DNA of 64,000 bases from Minwuiaceae bacterium. Lineage in GTDB: Bacteria > Pseudomonadota > Alphaproteobacteria > Minwuiales > Minwuiaceae. Both the position numbers and the translations under genes were made by a program. Positions 52,587 to 62,116 of this stretch are shown one piece after another; positions within the stretch are counted from its first letter, which is position 1; each line of letters begins with the position of its first letter. The stretch spans positions 49,022 through 113,021 of the forward strand of contig JANQEE010000038.1 of assembly GCA_028278525.1 (NCBI GenBank), read 5' to 3'. The notes beneath the pieces are model-generated. The model was not told the origin of the DNA and did not search any database. It saw only the letters and a program-made list of their open reading frames with translations.

Positions 52587-52625
52587 GATGCTGGCAAGCC
52601 ACTTTAGATTCGAGAGACAAAGCGA

Positions 52626-52811
52626 ATGGCAGTTCCTAGAAAGAAAGTATCGAAATCGCGCCGCAACAACCGCAGAGCGCATGACGCTTTGGCGACCAAG
52701 AATTCAATTGAGTGCCCGAATTGTGGCGAATTGAAGCTGGCGCACCATATCTGCGGTGCATGCGGCTACTACAGAGATCGTGAAGTGGTCGAAGTATCCA
52801 CTGCCATCTAG
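52626..52811 (+). CDS. rpmF: 50S ribosomal protein L32
   Basis: 61 aa. Starts [20 protein letters not shown], the L32 hallmark. A zinc-ribbon type Cys set is kept: Cys30, Cys33, Cys43, Cys46 ([20 protein letters not shown]), so this is the zinc-binding C+ form. Located between DUF177 and plsX, the conserved bacterial order; rpmF-plsX-fabH are commonly cotranscribed. Confidence 0.97.
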   Translation: MAVPRKKVSKSRRNNRRAHDALATKNSIECPNCGELKLAHHICGACGYYRDREVVEVSTAI

Positions 52812-52844
52812 CCAACCCATGACTCTGGCCCTGGCGCCGTATTC

Positions 52845-53900
52845 ATGAGCGGCGAAATCATCATTGCACTGGACGCCATGGGGGGCGATTCGGCTCCCGC
52901 CATGGTCGTCGACGGCATGAGCATCGCCCACGTCCGGTATCCCGACGCCCGGTTTATCCTGTTCGGCGACCAGGGATTGCTCAATCCGCTGCTTGGTCCG
53001 GCGGTGGCCGGATATTGCGAGGTACGGCATACCGACAAAGTCGTTTCGGCAGACGACAAACCAAGCCAGGCCCTGCGCAAGGGCGTTCGGACCAGCATGC
53101 GGCTTGCCATCGATGCCGTTCGGAACGGCGAGGCCAGCGGCGTCGTTTCGGCCGGAAATACCGGCGCGCTGATGGCCATGTCAAAGTTCTCTCTCAGGAC
53201 GCTGCCGGGGATTTACCGGCCGGCCATCGCCTCGAATATCCCGACCATGCGCGGCGAAAGCGTCATGCTGGATCTCGGCGCCAATATTCAGTGCGACGAG
53301 CAGACCCTGGTGCAGTTCGCCGTGATGGGCGCCGATTTCGCCCGCACCGTGCTTGGCCGGGTGCGCCCCCTGGTTGGGCTTCTGAATGTCGGCGAAGAAG
53401 AACTAAAGGGCAACGACACGGTCCGGGGCGCGCACGAGATCCTGCGCCAGATGGGCGGCGCCAGCTTCGACTATCACGGCTTTGTCGAGGGCAACGACAT
53501 AACCCAGGGAACCGTCGACGTTATCGTGACCGATGGCTTTACCGGCAATGTCGCCCTGAAAACCGCGGAAGGCACCGCGCGACTGATCGGCGAATTCATG
53601 CGCAGCGCCTTCCGAAGCTCGTGGATGAGCCGCCTCGGCTACCTTCTGGCGCGCCGCGGTATGACGGCGCTCCGGCAGCGCATGGATATGAGCAACTACA
53701 ACGGCGGCGTCTTTCTGGGCTTGAACGGCATCGCGGTGAAAAGCCATGGCGGCGCCGACGCCAACGGCTTCGCCAGCGCCATCGGCATCGCCATCGACAT
53801 GGTCCGCGACAACATGATCGGCAAGATCCGCTCCGATTTCGAAAGCTTCGACACCGACGCGCTTATGCCCCCGAAGGCGGCGGCGGGCGGCTCAGCATGA
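52845..53900 (+). CDS. plsX: Phosphate acyltransferase PlsX
   Basis: 351 aa. Makes acyl-phosphate from acyl-ACP, the first step of the PlsX/PlsY phospholipid route. Motifs: [80 protein letters not shown] and [23 protein letters not shown] 52845. Stop overlaps the fabH start (ATGA), so translation is coupled. Confidence 0.96.
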   Translation: MSGEIIIALDAMGGDSAPAMVVDGMSIAHVRYPDARFILFGDQGLLNPLLGPAVAGYCEVRHTDKVVSADDKPSQALRKGVRTSMRLAIDAVRNGEASGVVSAGNTGALMAMSKFSLRTLPGIYRPAIASNIPTMRGESVMLDLGANIQCDEQTLVQFAVMGADFARTVLGRVRPLVGLLNVGEEELKGNDTVRGAHEILRQMGGASFDYHGFVEGNDITQGTVDVIVTDGFTGNVALKTAEGTARLIGEFMRSAFRSSWMSRLGYLLARRGMTALRQRMDMSNYNGGVFLGLNGIAVKSHGGADANGFASAIGIAIDMVRDNMIGKIRSDFESFDTDALMPPKAAAGGSA

Positions 53901-54868
53901 TCCGTTCGGTAATCGCTGGCTGCGGATCCTATCTGCCCGAACGTCGCGTCACCAATGACGAGTTGGCCGAGAAAGTGGACACCAGCGACGAGTGGATCGT
54001 CGCGCGAACCGGCATCAGAGAGCGCAGAATAGCCGCCGACGGCGAGAAGACCTCGGACCTGGCCCTGGCCGCCTCGCACGAAGCGCTGCGGGACGCCGGC
54101 GCCGGCCCAGGCGATATCGACCTGATCGTCCTGGCGACGGCGACGCCCAATCTGACCTTTCCGGCGACGGCCGCCACAGTCCAGGCGGACCTTGGGATCA
54201 CCCGAGGCGCCGCGTTCGACATCCAGGCGGTCTGCACCGGTTTCATCTACGCCCTGGCAACGGCCGACAATTTCATCAAGGCCGGACAATCGAAGGCGGC
54301 ACTGGTCATCGGCGCGGAAACCTTCTCCCGGATCCTGGACTGGGAAGACCGCGGCACCTGTGTGCTGTTCGGCGACGGCGCCGGCGCGGTTGTGCTGACC
54401 GCGTCGGAGGGCGAGGGGACCAATGCCGACCGCGGCATCCTGACCTCCCACCTGCACGCCGACGGCCGGCACCACGACCTGCTGTATGTCGACGGCGGCC
54501 CCTCCGCGACGCAGTCGACCGGCCATTTGCGGATGTCCGGCCGGGAGGTGTTTCGCCATGCGGTGGTCAACCTCTCAGCCGTTATCGACGAAGCCCTGGA
54601 GGCCACCGGCCTGAAGGCGGAGGACATCGACTGGATCGTGCCGCATCAGGCCAACAAGCGGATCCTGGACGGCACGGCGCGCAAGACCGGGATCGACCCG
54701 TCCAAGATCATCGTCACGGTCGAGCGGCACGGCAACACCTCCGCCGCCTCCGTCCCCCTGGCGCTGACCGAGGCGGTCCGCGACGGCCGCATCAAACCCG
54801 GCGACCTTGTGCTGTTCGAAGCCATGGGCGGCGGCTTTACCTGGGGTTCCGCCATCGCCCGCTGGTGA
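53897..54868 (+). CDS. fabH: Beta-ketoacyl-ACP synthase III
   Basis: 323 aa from ATG 53897 in the 4 bp overlap with plsX; upstream frame is an alternate reading of plsX. Condenses acetyl-CoA with malonyl-ACP to start fatty acid synthesis. Catalytic triad: Cys113 in [10 protein letters not shown], His250 in VPHQANKRI, Asn280 in [10 protein letters not shown]. Other markers: [24 protein letters not shown] and the [16 protein letters not shown] end. Confidence 0.97.
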   Translation: MIRSVIAGCGSYLPERRVTNDELAEKVDTSDEWIVARTGIRERRIAADGEKTSDLALAASHEALRDAGAGPGDIDLIVLATATPNLTFPATAATVQADLGITRGAAFDIQAVCTGFIYALATADNFIKAGQSKAALVIGAETFSRILDWEDRGTCVLFGDGAGAVVLTASEGEGTNADRGILTSHLHADGRHHDLLYVDGGPSATQSTGHLRMSGREVFRHAVVNLSAVIDEALEATGLKAEDIDWIVPHQANKRILDGTARKTGIDPSKIIVTVERHGNTSAASVPLALTEAVRDGRIKPGDLVLFEAMGGGFTWGSAIARW

Positions 54869-55004
54869 CATCGCGCTCGCCGGCCAGGGCGGCGATTCGT
54901 CGGGGGTTCAGCCGTGTCCGCACCCGACGCTCCCACCGGGCAACCGCCCGTTGCCCCACCTCAGGTACAGCATCACTTAAAGACTGATTCCTATCCCTTT
55001 GATA

Positions 55005-55033
55005 TTGACGGCTTTCTAGCGGAACTGTAGGCT
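55005..55033 (+). promoter_or_regulatory. Possible ihfA promoter
   Basis: TTGACG (55005-55010) and TAGGCT (55028-55033) 17 bp apart, 36 bp before the ihfA start in the 200 bp gap after fabH. The -10 is weak. Confidence 0.4.
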
Positions 55034-55068
55034 CTTTGCGTTTTTAAAAAGGGGCGCTGAGGTTAGCT

Positions 55069-55410
55069 ATGAGTGCAAAAACCGTCACACGGGCTCATCT
55101 GAGCGAAGCCGTTTATCAAGAAGTTGGGCTATCGCGTAATGAATCCGCGGAACTCGTTGAATCGGTTCTGGACGAAATTGCTTCGAGCTTGATCAAAGGC
55201 GACAGCGTAAAGGTCTCCTCTTTCGGCAGTTTCCAGGTTCGCCAGAAAGGCGGCCGGGTCGGCCGAAACCCGAAGACGGGAGAGGAGGTCCCGATCCAGC
55301 CGCGGCGCGTGCTGGTGTTCAGGGCAAGTCATGTTCTCAAGGAGCGTATCAACGAGTCCATGGTGGGCTCAGGGCGCAGCATGCCGTCAGCCGGTGGCGT
55401 GGGCGAGTAA
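55069..55410 (+). CDS. ihfA: Integration host factor, alpha subunit
   Basis: 113 aa. DNA-bending HU/IHF family. Opens [20 protein letters not shown] and contains [20 protein letters not shown], the arm region [20 protein letters not shown], and [15 protein letters not shown] variable tail ([13 protein letters not shown]) is longer than in E. coli. A GAGG site precedes ATG 55069. Partner IHF-beta is not in the window. It precedes a MerR gene as in many alphaproteobacteria. Confidence 0.95.
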   Translation: MSAKTVTRAHLSEAVYQEVGLSRNESAELVESVLDEIASSLIKGDSVKVSSFGSFQVRQKGGRVGRNPKTGEEVPIQPRRVLVFRASHVLKERINESMVGSGRSMPSAGGVGE

Positions 55411-55448
55411 GCGCTCGTCGAGGACGGATGGGAATCGGATAGGTCCGC

Positions 55449-55847
55449 GTGGCAAAATCACCGGAAGCATTTCGTACCATCAGTGAAGTGGCCTCGGAGC
55501 TTGACGTTCCGCAGCATGTCCTGCGGTTTTGGGAAACCAAGTTCAGCCAGATCAAGCCGCTCAAGCGAGGCGGCGGCCGGCGATACTACCGGCCGGAGGA
55601 CATCGACCTTCTGCGGCGTATTCGCAGCCTGCTCTATCAGGACGGCTATACCATCAAGGGCGTCCAGAAGGTCCTGCGGGAAAACGGCGCCAAATCGGTC
55701 ATTGAAGATCACGCCCCCGAGCCGGACACCCCGCGCAGCGCGCCGGCTGCCGGCAGCGGACTGACCGCCAGCCAACGCAATGCCGTCCAGGCGGTGGCCG
55801 ACGAATTGGCCGAACTGAGCAAGCAACTCCGCGCTATTAAACGCTAA
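55449..55847 (+). CDS. MerR-family transcriptional regulator
   Basis: 132 aa. N-terminal Mer[44 protein letters not shown], then [33 protein letters not shown]. The C-terminus is a short low-complexity linker and a helix ([20 protein letters not shown]); no metal-binding cysteines. Consistent neighbour of ihfA in alphaproteobacteria, role not known to me. Start GTG 55449. Confidence 0.92.
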   Translation: MAKSPEAFRTISEVASELDVPQHVLRFWETKFSQIKPLKRGGGRRYYRPEDIDLLRRIRSLLYQDGYTIKGVQKVLRENGAKSVIEDHAPEPDTPRSAPAAGSGLTASQRNAVQAVADELAELSKQLRAIKR

Positions 55848-55905
55848 CGCGGCAATAGGCGCATTGCGCGCCGGCATCCGCGCCGGTATGGTCCTCCGGA
55901 AGTTG

Positions 55906-55927
55906 CCCGGCCTTGCCGGGACTTTAC
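55906..55927 (+). terminator. Short hairpin before the tRNA gene
   Basis: CCCGGC-CTT-GCCGGG at 55906-55920 followed by ACTTTACTT. Weak U-tract, so a modest candidate terminator for the ihfA-merR transcript. Confidence 0.35.
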
Positions 55928-55931
55928 TTGT

Positions 55932-56008
55932 CGGAGCGTAGCGCAGCCTGGTAGCGCGCCAGCATGGGGAGCTGGAGGTCGTGGGTTCGAATCCCGCCGC
56001 TCCGACCA
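55932..56008 (+). tRNA. tRNA-Pro (anticodon GGG)
   Basis: 77 nt cloverleaf. Acceptor stem CGGAGCG/CGCTCCG, D-arm GCGCAGCCTGGTAGCGC, anticodon stem CCAGC/GCTGG closing loop ATGGGGA with anticodon GGG, T-arm GTGGG-TTCGAAT-CCCGC, and an encoded CCA tail at 56006-56008. A pair of 10 bp direct repeats follows but no integrase is present. Confidence 0.96.
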
Positions 56009-56130
56009 ACTCAATGAAGACGTTTGGGAAGACGTTTAGCGGGAGCCTGTTGTCTCCAGGTCTTCTCTGTTCGACTTGAGAAGTCGGACATAGAATTGCG
56101 ACACCATGCTATTGAGGACCGATTAGCGCT

Positions 56131-58560
56131 ATGCCGATGGAGCCGCTGGCCCCCGCCCGCCTGTATCATCACGTCGACCCGGACAGCCTGACCTTCGACA
56201 CGACGGCCGACCTGGAAGAACTGGACAATGCGCTGGGCCAGCCCCGCGCGACCGCGGCCATGTCCTTCGGCATCGGCATGGCGCGCAAGGGCTACAACCT
56301 GTTCGTTCTTGGCCAATCGGGCACCGGCCGGCACAGCCTGGTTCGGCGGACGCTGGAGGAAAAGGCGGCCGGCGAGGCGGCGCCCGACGACTGGGTCTAT
56401 GTCCACAATTTCGCGGTCGCGCATCAGCCTTGCGCGATGCGGCTGCCGCCGGGCCGCGGCCCGGAACTGAGCCACAAGATGGCGGCGGCGATCGAAGACC
56501 TTCGGGTCGCCATACCCGCCGTCTTCGAAAGCGAGGAATACCGGACCCGGCGGCAGGTGGTCGACGCCTCGTTCAAGCAACAGCAGGAAAACGCGTTCGA
56601 CAGCCTGCGCAAACGCGCGGAAGAACAGCACATCGCGCTGATCCAAACGCCGGTCGGCATGGCGTTGGCGCCGATGCGCGACGGCGAAGTCTTAAAGCCG
56701 GAACAGTTCAACACGCTGCCGGAGGAAGACCGGCAGCGGATCCAGAACACCATCCGCGACTTGCAGAACGAACTGCAGGAAATCGTGTCCCAGATGCCGC
56801 AGTGGGAAAAAGAGCATCGTGAGACGGTACGCGAGCTAAATCGCGAGATGTCGGGATACGCCATCCGCCATGCGATCAGCGAGGTATCCCTGGCGTTTGC
56901 CGACTTGGCCGACGTAACCGCGTACCTGCAGACGGTCGCCGACGACCTGATCGAAAACGTGGATGCGTTCCTGCCGCAACCGGAAGCGGCCATGGCGCTG
57001 CGCGCGATGTTGCCGCAGAGCCAGAAGGGGGCGGGGTCGGCGGACGGCATCCTGCGCCGTTACATGGTCAACGTCATCGTCGACAACAGTCAGGCAAGCG
57101 GCGCGCCCGTGGTGCATGACGACAACCCGGCGCTGGCCTACCTGACGGGGCGGATCGAGCATATCGCCCAGATGGGTGCCCTGGTGACGGATTTCGGGTT
57201 GATCAAGCCCGGCTCCCTGCACAAGGCGAACGGCGGCTATTTGATCCTGGATGCCCGCCGCCTGCTGACGCAGCCGTTCTCGTGGGATGCGTTGAAGCGT
57301 ACGCTCCGGTCCGGCGAGTTGCGTATCCAACCGCCCGAACAGATGTACGGCATGGCCACCACAATTTCGCTGGAGCCGCAGCCGATCCCGCTTGACGTGA
57401 AAGTGGTCCTGATCGGCGAGCGCGAGCATTATTACCTGCTGAGCCAGTACGATCCCGATTTCAGCGACCTGTTCAAAGTCGCCGTCGATTTCGAGGAAGC
57501 GATAGACCGGGACCCGGGGGCAGTCGCCGACTATGCCCGCCTTGTGGCCGGCGTGGTCCGGCGGGAGAATCTGCGCCCCTGCACCAAGGGCGCCGTCGCG
57601 CGAACGATCGAACACGGGTCGCGCCTGGCGGACGACGCCGAAAAGCTCACGCTTAAGATTTCCGATATCGGGAACGTGCTGCGGGAAGCCGACTACTGGG
57701 CCGGCACCGACGGCAAGGCGGTGATCGACGCCGACGATATTCAGCGGGCGATCGACGCCGGCGTTCACCGGGTCGACCGGATCCGGGAACGGTCGCATGA
57801 GGCAATCGAGCGGGAGATCGTGCTGATAGCCACGGATGGCACGGCGGTCGGCCAGATCAACGGCCTCAGCGTCATCGGGCTGGACGGGTTCCGTTTCGGC
57901 CGGCCGTCACGTATTACCGCGCGGGTCCGGCTCGGCGCCGGCCGGGTCATCGATATCGAGCGCGAAGTCGAACTGGGCGGTCCGCTGCACAGCAAGGGCG
58001 TGATGATCCTGTCCGCGTTCCTGGGCGCCGCCTTCGCCAGGGACATGCCGCTGTCGCTCTCCGCCAGCCTTGTCTTCGAACAGTCTTACGGCGGGGTCGA
58101 CGGGGACAGCGCCTCGTCGGCGGAACTGTACGCCCTGCTGTCCGCGCTTGCGGATGCCCCGATCAAGCAGTCCCTGGCCGTGACCGGGTCGGTCAACCAG
58201 TACGGCGAGGTCCAGGCGATCGGCGGCGTGAACGAAAAGATCGAAGGCTTCTTCGATATCTGCAAGTCGCGTGGGCTGACCGGCGAGCAGGGCGTCTTGA
58301 TTCCGCAGGCCAATACGAAACATCTCATGTTGCGGTCGGATGTCGTCGACGCCGCGGCAGAGGGCCGGTTCCGGATCTATCCGGTCGAGCGGATCGAACA
58401 GGGGATCGAACTGCTGACGGGAGTTCCGGCCGGCCGGAGAGACGAAGCCGGCGCGTTCCCGGACGACAGTTTGTATCGGCGGGTGGAGAACCGCCTGGCC
58501 GAACTGGCCGAGGCCCGGCGCAAATTCGGCGCCAGGGAAGACGGAGGTAAACCGGCATGA
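56131..58560 (+). CDS. Lon-like ATP-dependent protease (AAA_32/Lon-C family)
   Basis: 809 aa. N-terminal AAA-like region with GQSGTGRHS (61-69), where the Walker A lysine is replaced by Arg67; coiled region in residues 130-240 (ELQEIVSQMPQWEKEHRETV, ELNREMSG); a Lon-type proteolytic domain at the C-terminus with the Ser-Lys dyad Ser660 in GVDGDSASSAELYALLSAL and Lys703 in GGVNEKIEGFFD. ATG 56131; no clear ribosome site. Protein homologues of this type are related to Lon but of unknown substrates. Its stop overlaps the next gene by 4 bp. Confidence 0.92.
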   Translation: MPMEPLAPARLYHHVDPDSLTFDTTADLEELDNALGQPRATAAMSFGIGMARKGYNLFVLGQSGTGRHSLVRRTLEEKAAGEAAPDDWVYVHNFAVAHQPCAMRLPPGRGPELSHKMAAAIEDLRVAIPAVFESEEYRTRRQVVDASFKQQQENAFDSLRKRAEEQHIALIQTPVGMALAPMRDGEVLKPEQFNTLPEEDRQRIQNTIRDLQNELQEIVSQMPQWEKEHRETVRELNREMSGYAIRHAISEVSLAFADLADVTAYLQTVADDLIENVDAFLPQPEAAMALRAMLPQSQKGAGSADGILRRYMVNVIVDNSQASGAPVVHDDNPALAYLTGRIEHIAQMGALVTDFGLIKPGSLHKANGGYLILDARRLLTQPFSWDALKRTLRSGELRIQPPEQMYGMATTISLEPQPIPLDVKVVLIGEREHYYLLSQYDPDFSDLFKVAVDFEEAIDRDPGAVADYARLVAGVVRRENLRPCTKGAVARTIEHGSRLADDAEKLTLKISDIGNVLREADYWAGTDGKAVIDADDIQRAIDAGVHRVDRIRERSHEAIEREIVLIATDGTAVGQINGLSVIGLDGFRFGRPSRITARVRLGAGRVIDIEREVELGGPLHSKGVMILSAFLGAAFARDMPLSLSASLVFEQSYGGVDGDSASSAELYALLSALADAPIKQSLAVTGSVNQYGEVQAIGGVNEKIEGFFDICKSRGLTGEQGVLIPQANTKHLMLRSDVVDAAAEGRFRIYPVERIEQGIELLTGVPAGRRDEAGAFPDDSLYRRVENRLAELAEARRKFGAREDGGKPA

Positions 58561-59408
58561 ACGAGGCGACGACGACCGACCCGTTCCAGCGCATTCTGGT
58601 CGGTGTGGACGCATCGGCCGGCAGTCTTTCGGCGCTGGAGGCGGCAGCCGGCCTGGCGGCCGAGCTGCACAGCGAACTCATCGGGCTGTTCGTCGAAGAC
58701 GACGATCTGCTGAGCCTCGCCGGCCTGCCGTTTTCCCAGGAAGTCACGCTGACCGGCTCGGTCAGGTCCCTGGACCCCGCCCAGATCGAACAGGAGATGA
58801 AACACCGCGCCACCGCGGCCCGGCGCGCCTTGCAGAGGGTAGCGGAACAGCGCCGGCTGCGTTGGAACTTCCAGGTCGTGCGCGGCAGGGTTACGCGGGA
58901 ATTGTCGGCCGCCGCCGACCGCATGGACCTGCTCTGCGTCGGGCCCTGCGCCCGGCCAGCAACCCGGCGGGGCAGCCGCGGAGAGACGGCGCGGCTGGTG
59001 TCGCAGGCGAGGGGCGCGGTTCTCTATCTGGAGCGGCACGCCGAGGCGCGCAGCAAGCCGGTCATGGCTTTGTTGAACGGCGGTGCCTACGACCGGGACG
59101 CGGCCGAGATCTGCAACCGCGTCGCGGGCGCGCGTGGCGGCGACGTCGTCCTGGTCATCCGAGCCGAGGATGAAAAGCAAGCCGGCCAAATCCTCGACAT
59201 GGCGCGGCAGAGGCTCGGCAGCGTGCGCAGCGTCAAAGTCAGCACCGTTGTTCCGCCGGACCGGCAAGCTATCTTGAGGCTGGTCAGGTCGGCCGAGACC
59301 GGCCTGCTGGTCACGGCCGCCGATGCCGATCTGGCCACGGAAGAAGGCCTCGGCGCCGTTATCGAGGCCGCAGACTGCCCCGTCCTGGTTCTGGGAAGCC
59401 GCGAGTGA
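58557..59408 (+). CDS. Universal-stress-protein-like protein
   Basis: 283 aa. First half: FQRILVGVDASAGSLSALEA, AAGLAAELHSELIGLFVEDD, and LLCVGPCARPATR in the place of the USP GxxG/ATP site; the residues do not spell the canonical GSxxxxxVxxxxxxPV. Second half (SKPVMALLNGGAYDRDAAEI, CNRVAGARGGDVVLVIRAED) repeats a USP-like fold. So a tandem, degenerate USP. Translationally coupled to the Lon-like protease, suggesting a joint stress role; one base separates it from ctaA. Confidence 0.8.
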   Translation: MNEATTTDPFQRILVGVDASAGSLSALEAAAGLAAELHSELIGLFVEDDDLLSLAGLPFSQEVTLTGSVRSLDPAQIEQEMKHRATAARRALQRVAEQRRLRWNFQVVRGRVTRELSAAADRMDLLCVGPCARPATRRGSRGETARLVSQARGAVLYLERHAEARSKPVMALLNGGAYDRDAAEICNRVAGARGGDVVLVIRAEDEKQAGQILDMARQRLGSVRSVKVSTVVPPDRQAILRLVRSAETGLLVTAADADLATEEGLGAVIEAADCPVLVLGSRE

Positions 59409-59409
59409 C

Positions 59410-60477
59410 ATGACCGCCGACCTGATCGACACGACCGAGCGTTACGCCGGGCCCAGCACGCTCAGCCATCGCCGCCAGATCGGTGTCTGGCTGCTCTGCG
59501 TCGCCCTTCTAGTGTTCTGCATGGTCGCGATCGGCGGCTACACCCGGCTGACTAATTCAGGGCTCTCCATGGTCGAGTGGCGTCCGGCCACGGGCTGGCT
59601 GCCGCCGCTGACGGAGACCGCCTGGCAGCAGGCGTTCGACGACTACCGGCAGTTCCCGGAATACCAGAAGATCAACCGCGGCATGAGCCTGGCCGAGTTC
59701 CAGTCGATCTATCTGGTCGAATACGCGCACCGGCTGTTCGGGCGCGGGCTTGGCCTGGCGTTCGGCCTGCCGTTCCTGTTCTTCCTGCTCACCCGCCGGC
59801 TGGACCGACCGCTGACGATCCGGCTGACACTGCTGTTGTTGCTCGGAGCCGGGCAGGGGGCGCTCGGCTGGTTCATGGTCAAGAGCGGGCTGGTCGACCG
59901 GCCGGACGTGAGCCACTACCGGCTGACGGCACATCTGGGATTGGCCGTGCTCATCTTCGGACTGCTGCTCTGGACCGCCTTTCAACTGCTGGCAAAGCCG
60001 CAACCGGTGGCCGGGCGCGGCCTGCGCCGATGGGCCTGGATCTTCGCCGCCCTGGTGTTCCTGCAGATCCTGGCCGGTGGCCTGGTCGCCGGCCTCAATG
60101 CCGGGCTCGCCTATAACAGCTTCCCGACCATGAACGGCCAGTGGGTGCCGGACGGCGTTCTGGCGATGCAGCCGGTCTGGCTGAACGTCTTCGAGAATGC
60201 CACGACGGTGCAGTTCAACCACCGCCTGATCGCGTATCTGCTGATCGCCGTCGCCGCCTTCCTCTGGTGGCAGGTGCAACGGGCGTCGCCCGGCAGAGCG
60301 GCGCAGGGCGCGCTCTACCTGCTGCTGGCGGCGCTCGCGGCGCAGGTGGTTCTGGGCATCGCCACCCTGCTGGCGATGGTGCCGGTGTCGCTTGGGGTGA
60401 TCCATCAGGTCGGCGCGCTGGTGGTGTTTGCAGCCGCGCTGCATTTCGTCTATCGCTTGGCGGCAGCCCGGCCTTAA
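59410..60477 (+). CDS. ctaA: Heme A synthase (COX15/CtaA family)
   Basis: 355 aa, 8 membrane helices. Converts heme O to heme A for aa3 oxidases. COX15 markers are IGGYTRLTNSGLSMVEWRPA near the N-terminus, YLVEYAHRLFGRGLGL with conserved His, LTAHLGLAVLIFG, LQILAGGLVAGLNAGLAYNS, FPTMNGQWVPD and QFNHRLIAYLLI, IHQVGALVVF. The four heme-ligand histidines are present. It starts 1 bp after the USP-like stop; cutA follows. Confidence 0.95.
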   Translation: MTADLIDTTERYAGPSTLSHRRQIGVWLLCVALLVFCMVAIGGYTRLTNSGLSMVEWRPATGWLPPLTETAWQQAFDDYRQFPEYQKINRGMSLAEFQSIYLVEYAHRLFGRGLGLAFGLPFLFFLLTRRLDRPLTIRLTLLLLLGAGQGALGWFMVKSGLVDRPDVSHYRLTAHLGLAVLIFGLLLWTAFQLLAKPQPVAGRGLRRWAWIFAALVFLQILAGGLVAGLNAGLAYNSFPTMNGQWVPDGVLAMQPVWLNVFENATTVQFNHRLIAYLLIAVAAFLWWQVQRASPGRAAQGALYLLLAALAAQVVLGIATLLAMVPVSLGVIHQVGALVVFAAALHFVYRLAAARP

Positions 60478-60490
60478 AAAGGAGGCCAGC

Positions 60491-60832
60491 ATGTCCGCTC
60501 ACTTCGTCTACGTCACCGCCGGAAGCGAGGAGGAGGCAAGGCGCATCGCCGCCGCCACGGTGCAGGAACGGCTCGCCGCCTGCGCCAATATGTTCCCCGG
60601 CATGCGGTCGATCTACCGTTGGGAGGGCAAGGTCGCCGAGGACGACGAGGTGGTGCTGATCCTGAAGACCCGCGCGGCCCAGTTGGACCCGCTGATGGAA
60701 CGCATCCGCGCCCTGCATTCCTACGACTGCCCTTGCATCGTCGCCTGGCCGATCGCTGCTGGAAACCCACCCTTCCTGCACTGGATCGAGCAGGAGACGG
60801 CGGGTTCGGGGCCCCGGCCGATAGAGGTCTGA
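60491..60832 (+). CDS. cutA: Divalent-cation tolerance protein CutA
   Basis: 113 aa trimeric small protein, named for copper tolerance in E. coli but of unclear biochemical role. ATG 60491 has an excellent AAAAAGGAGG at 60475-60484. Family segments: VYVTAGSEEEARRIAAATVQ, ERLAACANMFPGMRSIYRWE, GKVAEDDEVVLILKTRA, HSYDCPCIVAWPIAAGNPPF, LHWIEQET. Close to the end of ctaA. Confidence 0.93.
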   Translation: MSAHFVYVTAGSEEEARRIAAATVQERLAACANMFPGMRSIYRWEGKVAEDDEVVLILKTRAAQLDPLMERIRALHSYDCPCIVAWPIAAGNPPFLHWIEQETAGSGPRPIEV

Positions 60833-60907
60833 CCGCAACATCGGCGGTTAGCCGCTCTGCACAGAGTGCAATACTCATCCGTCGGGCGCTGTGGTAGCGT
60901 CCCGGCC

Positions 60908-62113
60908 ATGTCGCGACATTCCGGTACCATCACGATCGGGCTCGCCTCGATAGCCCACACCTACGCCCACCTGTTCATTTTGCTATACGCCACCGTGGTG
61001 CTGGCGCTGGAGCAGGAATGGGGCCTCGGCTACGACTACCTGTTCGCCCTGTCGATCCCGGCGACGGTGATGTTCGGCCTGGGCGCGCTGCCGTCCGGCT
61101 GGCTTGGCGACCGCTGGAGCGCGTCGGGCATGATGGCGATCTTCTTCTTCGGCACCGGCGGCGCCTCGATCCTCACGGGGTTCGCGACCGGTCCGGTCGG
61201 CATCGCCGCTGGCCTCACGCTGTTGGGCGCCTTCGCCTCGATCTACCATCCGGTCGGCATCCCGTGGCTGGTCAAGAACGCCGTCAACCGGGGCCGCGCG
61301 CTTGGCATCAACGGGGTGTTCGGCTCGTTCGGTACCGCGGGCGCGGCGATCGTCGCCGGCGCTCTGATCGACCTCTACGGCTGGCGCTACGCCTTCATCG
61401 TACCGGGCATCGTCGCCATCGCGACCGGCTGCGTCTTCGTCTATTGCATCGCGCGCGGCCTGATCCACGAAGCGGACGGCGACCGGGCGCCGCAGCCCGA
61501 ACAAAGCCGCGGCGACATGAAGCGGGCCTTCGCCGCGCTGGCCGTCACGGTGGTCTGCACCGGCCTGATCTATCAGAGCACGTCGTTCGCCCTGCCCAAG
61601 ATCTTCGAAGAGCGGCTGTCCGGCCTGTTCGACGGCGGCTTTGCCGGCATCGCCGGGCTGGTCACCCTCTGCTACCTGATCGCCGGCCTGACGCAGTTGA
61701 TCGGCGGCGAGCTGGCGGACCGTTACCGGCTGAAGACCGTCTACATGAGCTGCATGGCCTTGCAGATTCCGGTGATCGCGGTCGCGCTGACGCTCTACAA
61801 CATGGCCCTGGTGCCGGTGGCCGGCCTGATGATCGCGATGAACGTCGCCAGCCAGCCGGCGGAGAATTCCCTGATGGCGCGCTACACGCCGCTCGCCTGG
61901 CGAAGCCGCGCCTTCGGCGCCAAATTCGTGCTGACGTTGGGCGTGAGCTCGTTGGGCGTCGCGCTGATCCCGATCATCTATGCCTTTACCGGCAGCCTTA
62001 CCGGCTTGTTCTTCGCCTTGATGGGCTTCGCGGCGACCGGCACGCTGGCCGCATTGGCACTGCCCGGAGAGCGCCCGGCGACGGCCGCCGCGGCGATGGA
62101 AGCCGCCGAGTAG
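60908..62113 (+). CDS. MFS transporter, paralogue of the gene at 8999
   Basis: 401 aa from ATG 60908; earlier frame has no homology. Twelve helices, loop motif LPSGWLGDRWSASGMMAIFF. Shared stretches with the MFS protein at 8999 include YAHLF, ATVVLALE, LPSGWLGDRW, SIYHPVGI and LGxNGVFG. Similar to Fsr/fosmidomycin-resistance-like proteins in pattern, but no substrate is indicated. No regulator neighbours it: it converges on metY (3 bp between stops). Confidence 0.9.
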   Translation: MSRHSGTITIGLASIAHTYAHLFILLYATVVLALEQEWGLGYDYLFALSIPATVMFGLGALPSGWLGDRWSASGMMAIFFFGTGGASILTGFATGPVGIAAGLTLLGAFASIYHPVGIPWLVKNAVNRGRALGINGVFGSFGTAGAAIVAGALIDLYGWRYAFIVPGIVAIATGCVFVYCIARGLIHEADGDRAPQPEQSRGDMKRAFAALAVTVVCTGLIYQSTSFALPKIFEERLSGLFDGGFAGIAGLVTLCYLIAGLTQLIGGELADRYRLKTVYMSCMALQIPVIAVALTLYNMALVPVAGLMIAMNVASQPAENSLMARYTPLAWRSRAFGAKFVLTLGVSSLGVALIPIIYAFTGSLTGLFFALMGFAATGTLAALALPGERPATAAAAMEAAE

Positions 62114-62116
62114 GCC

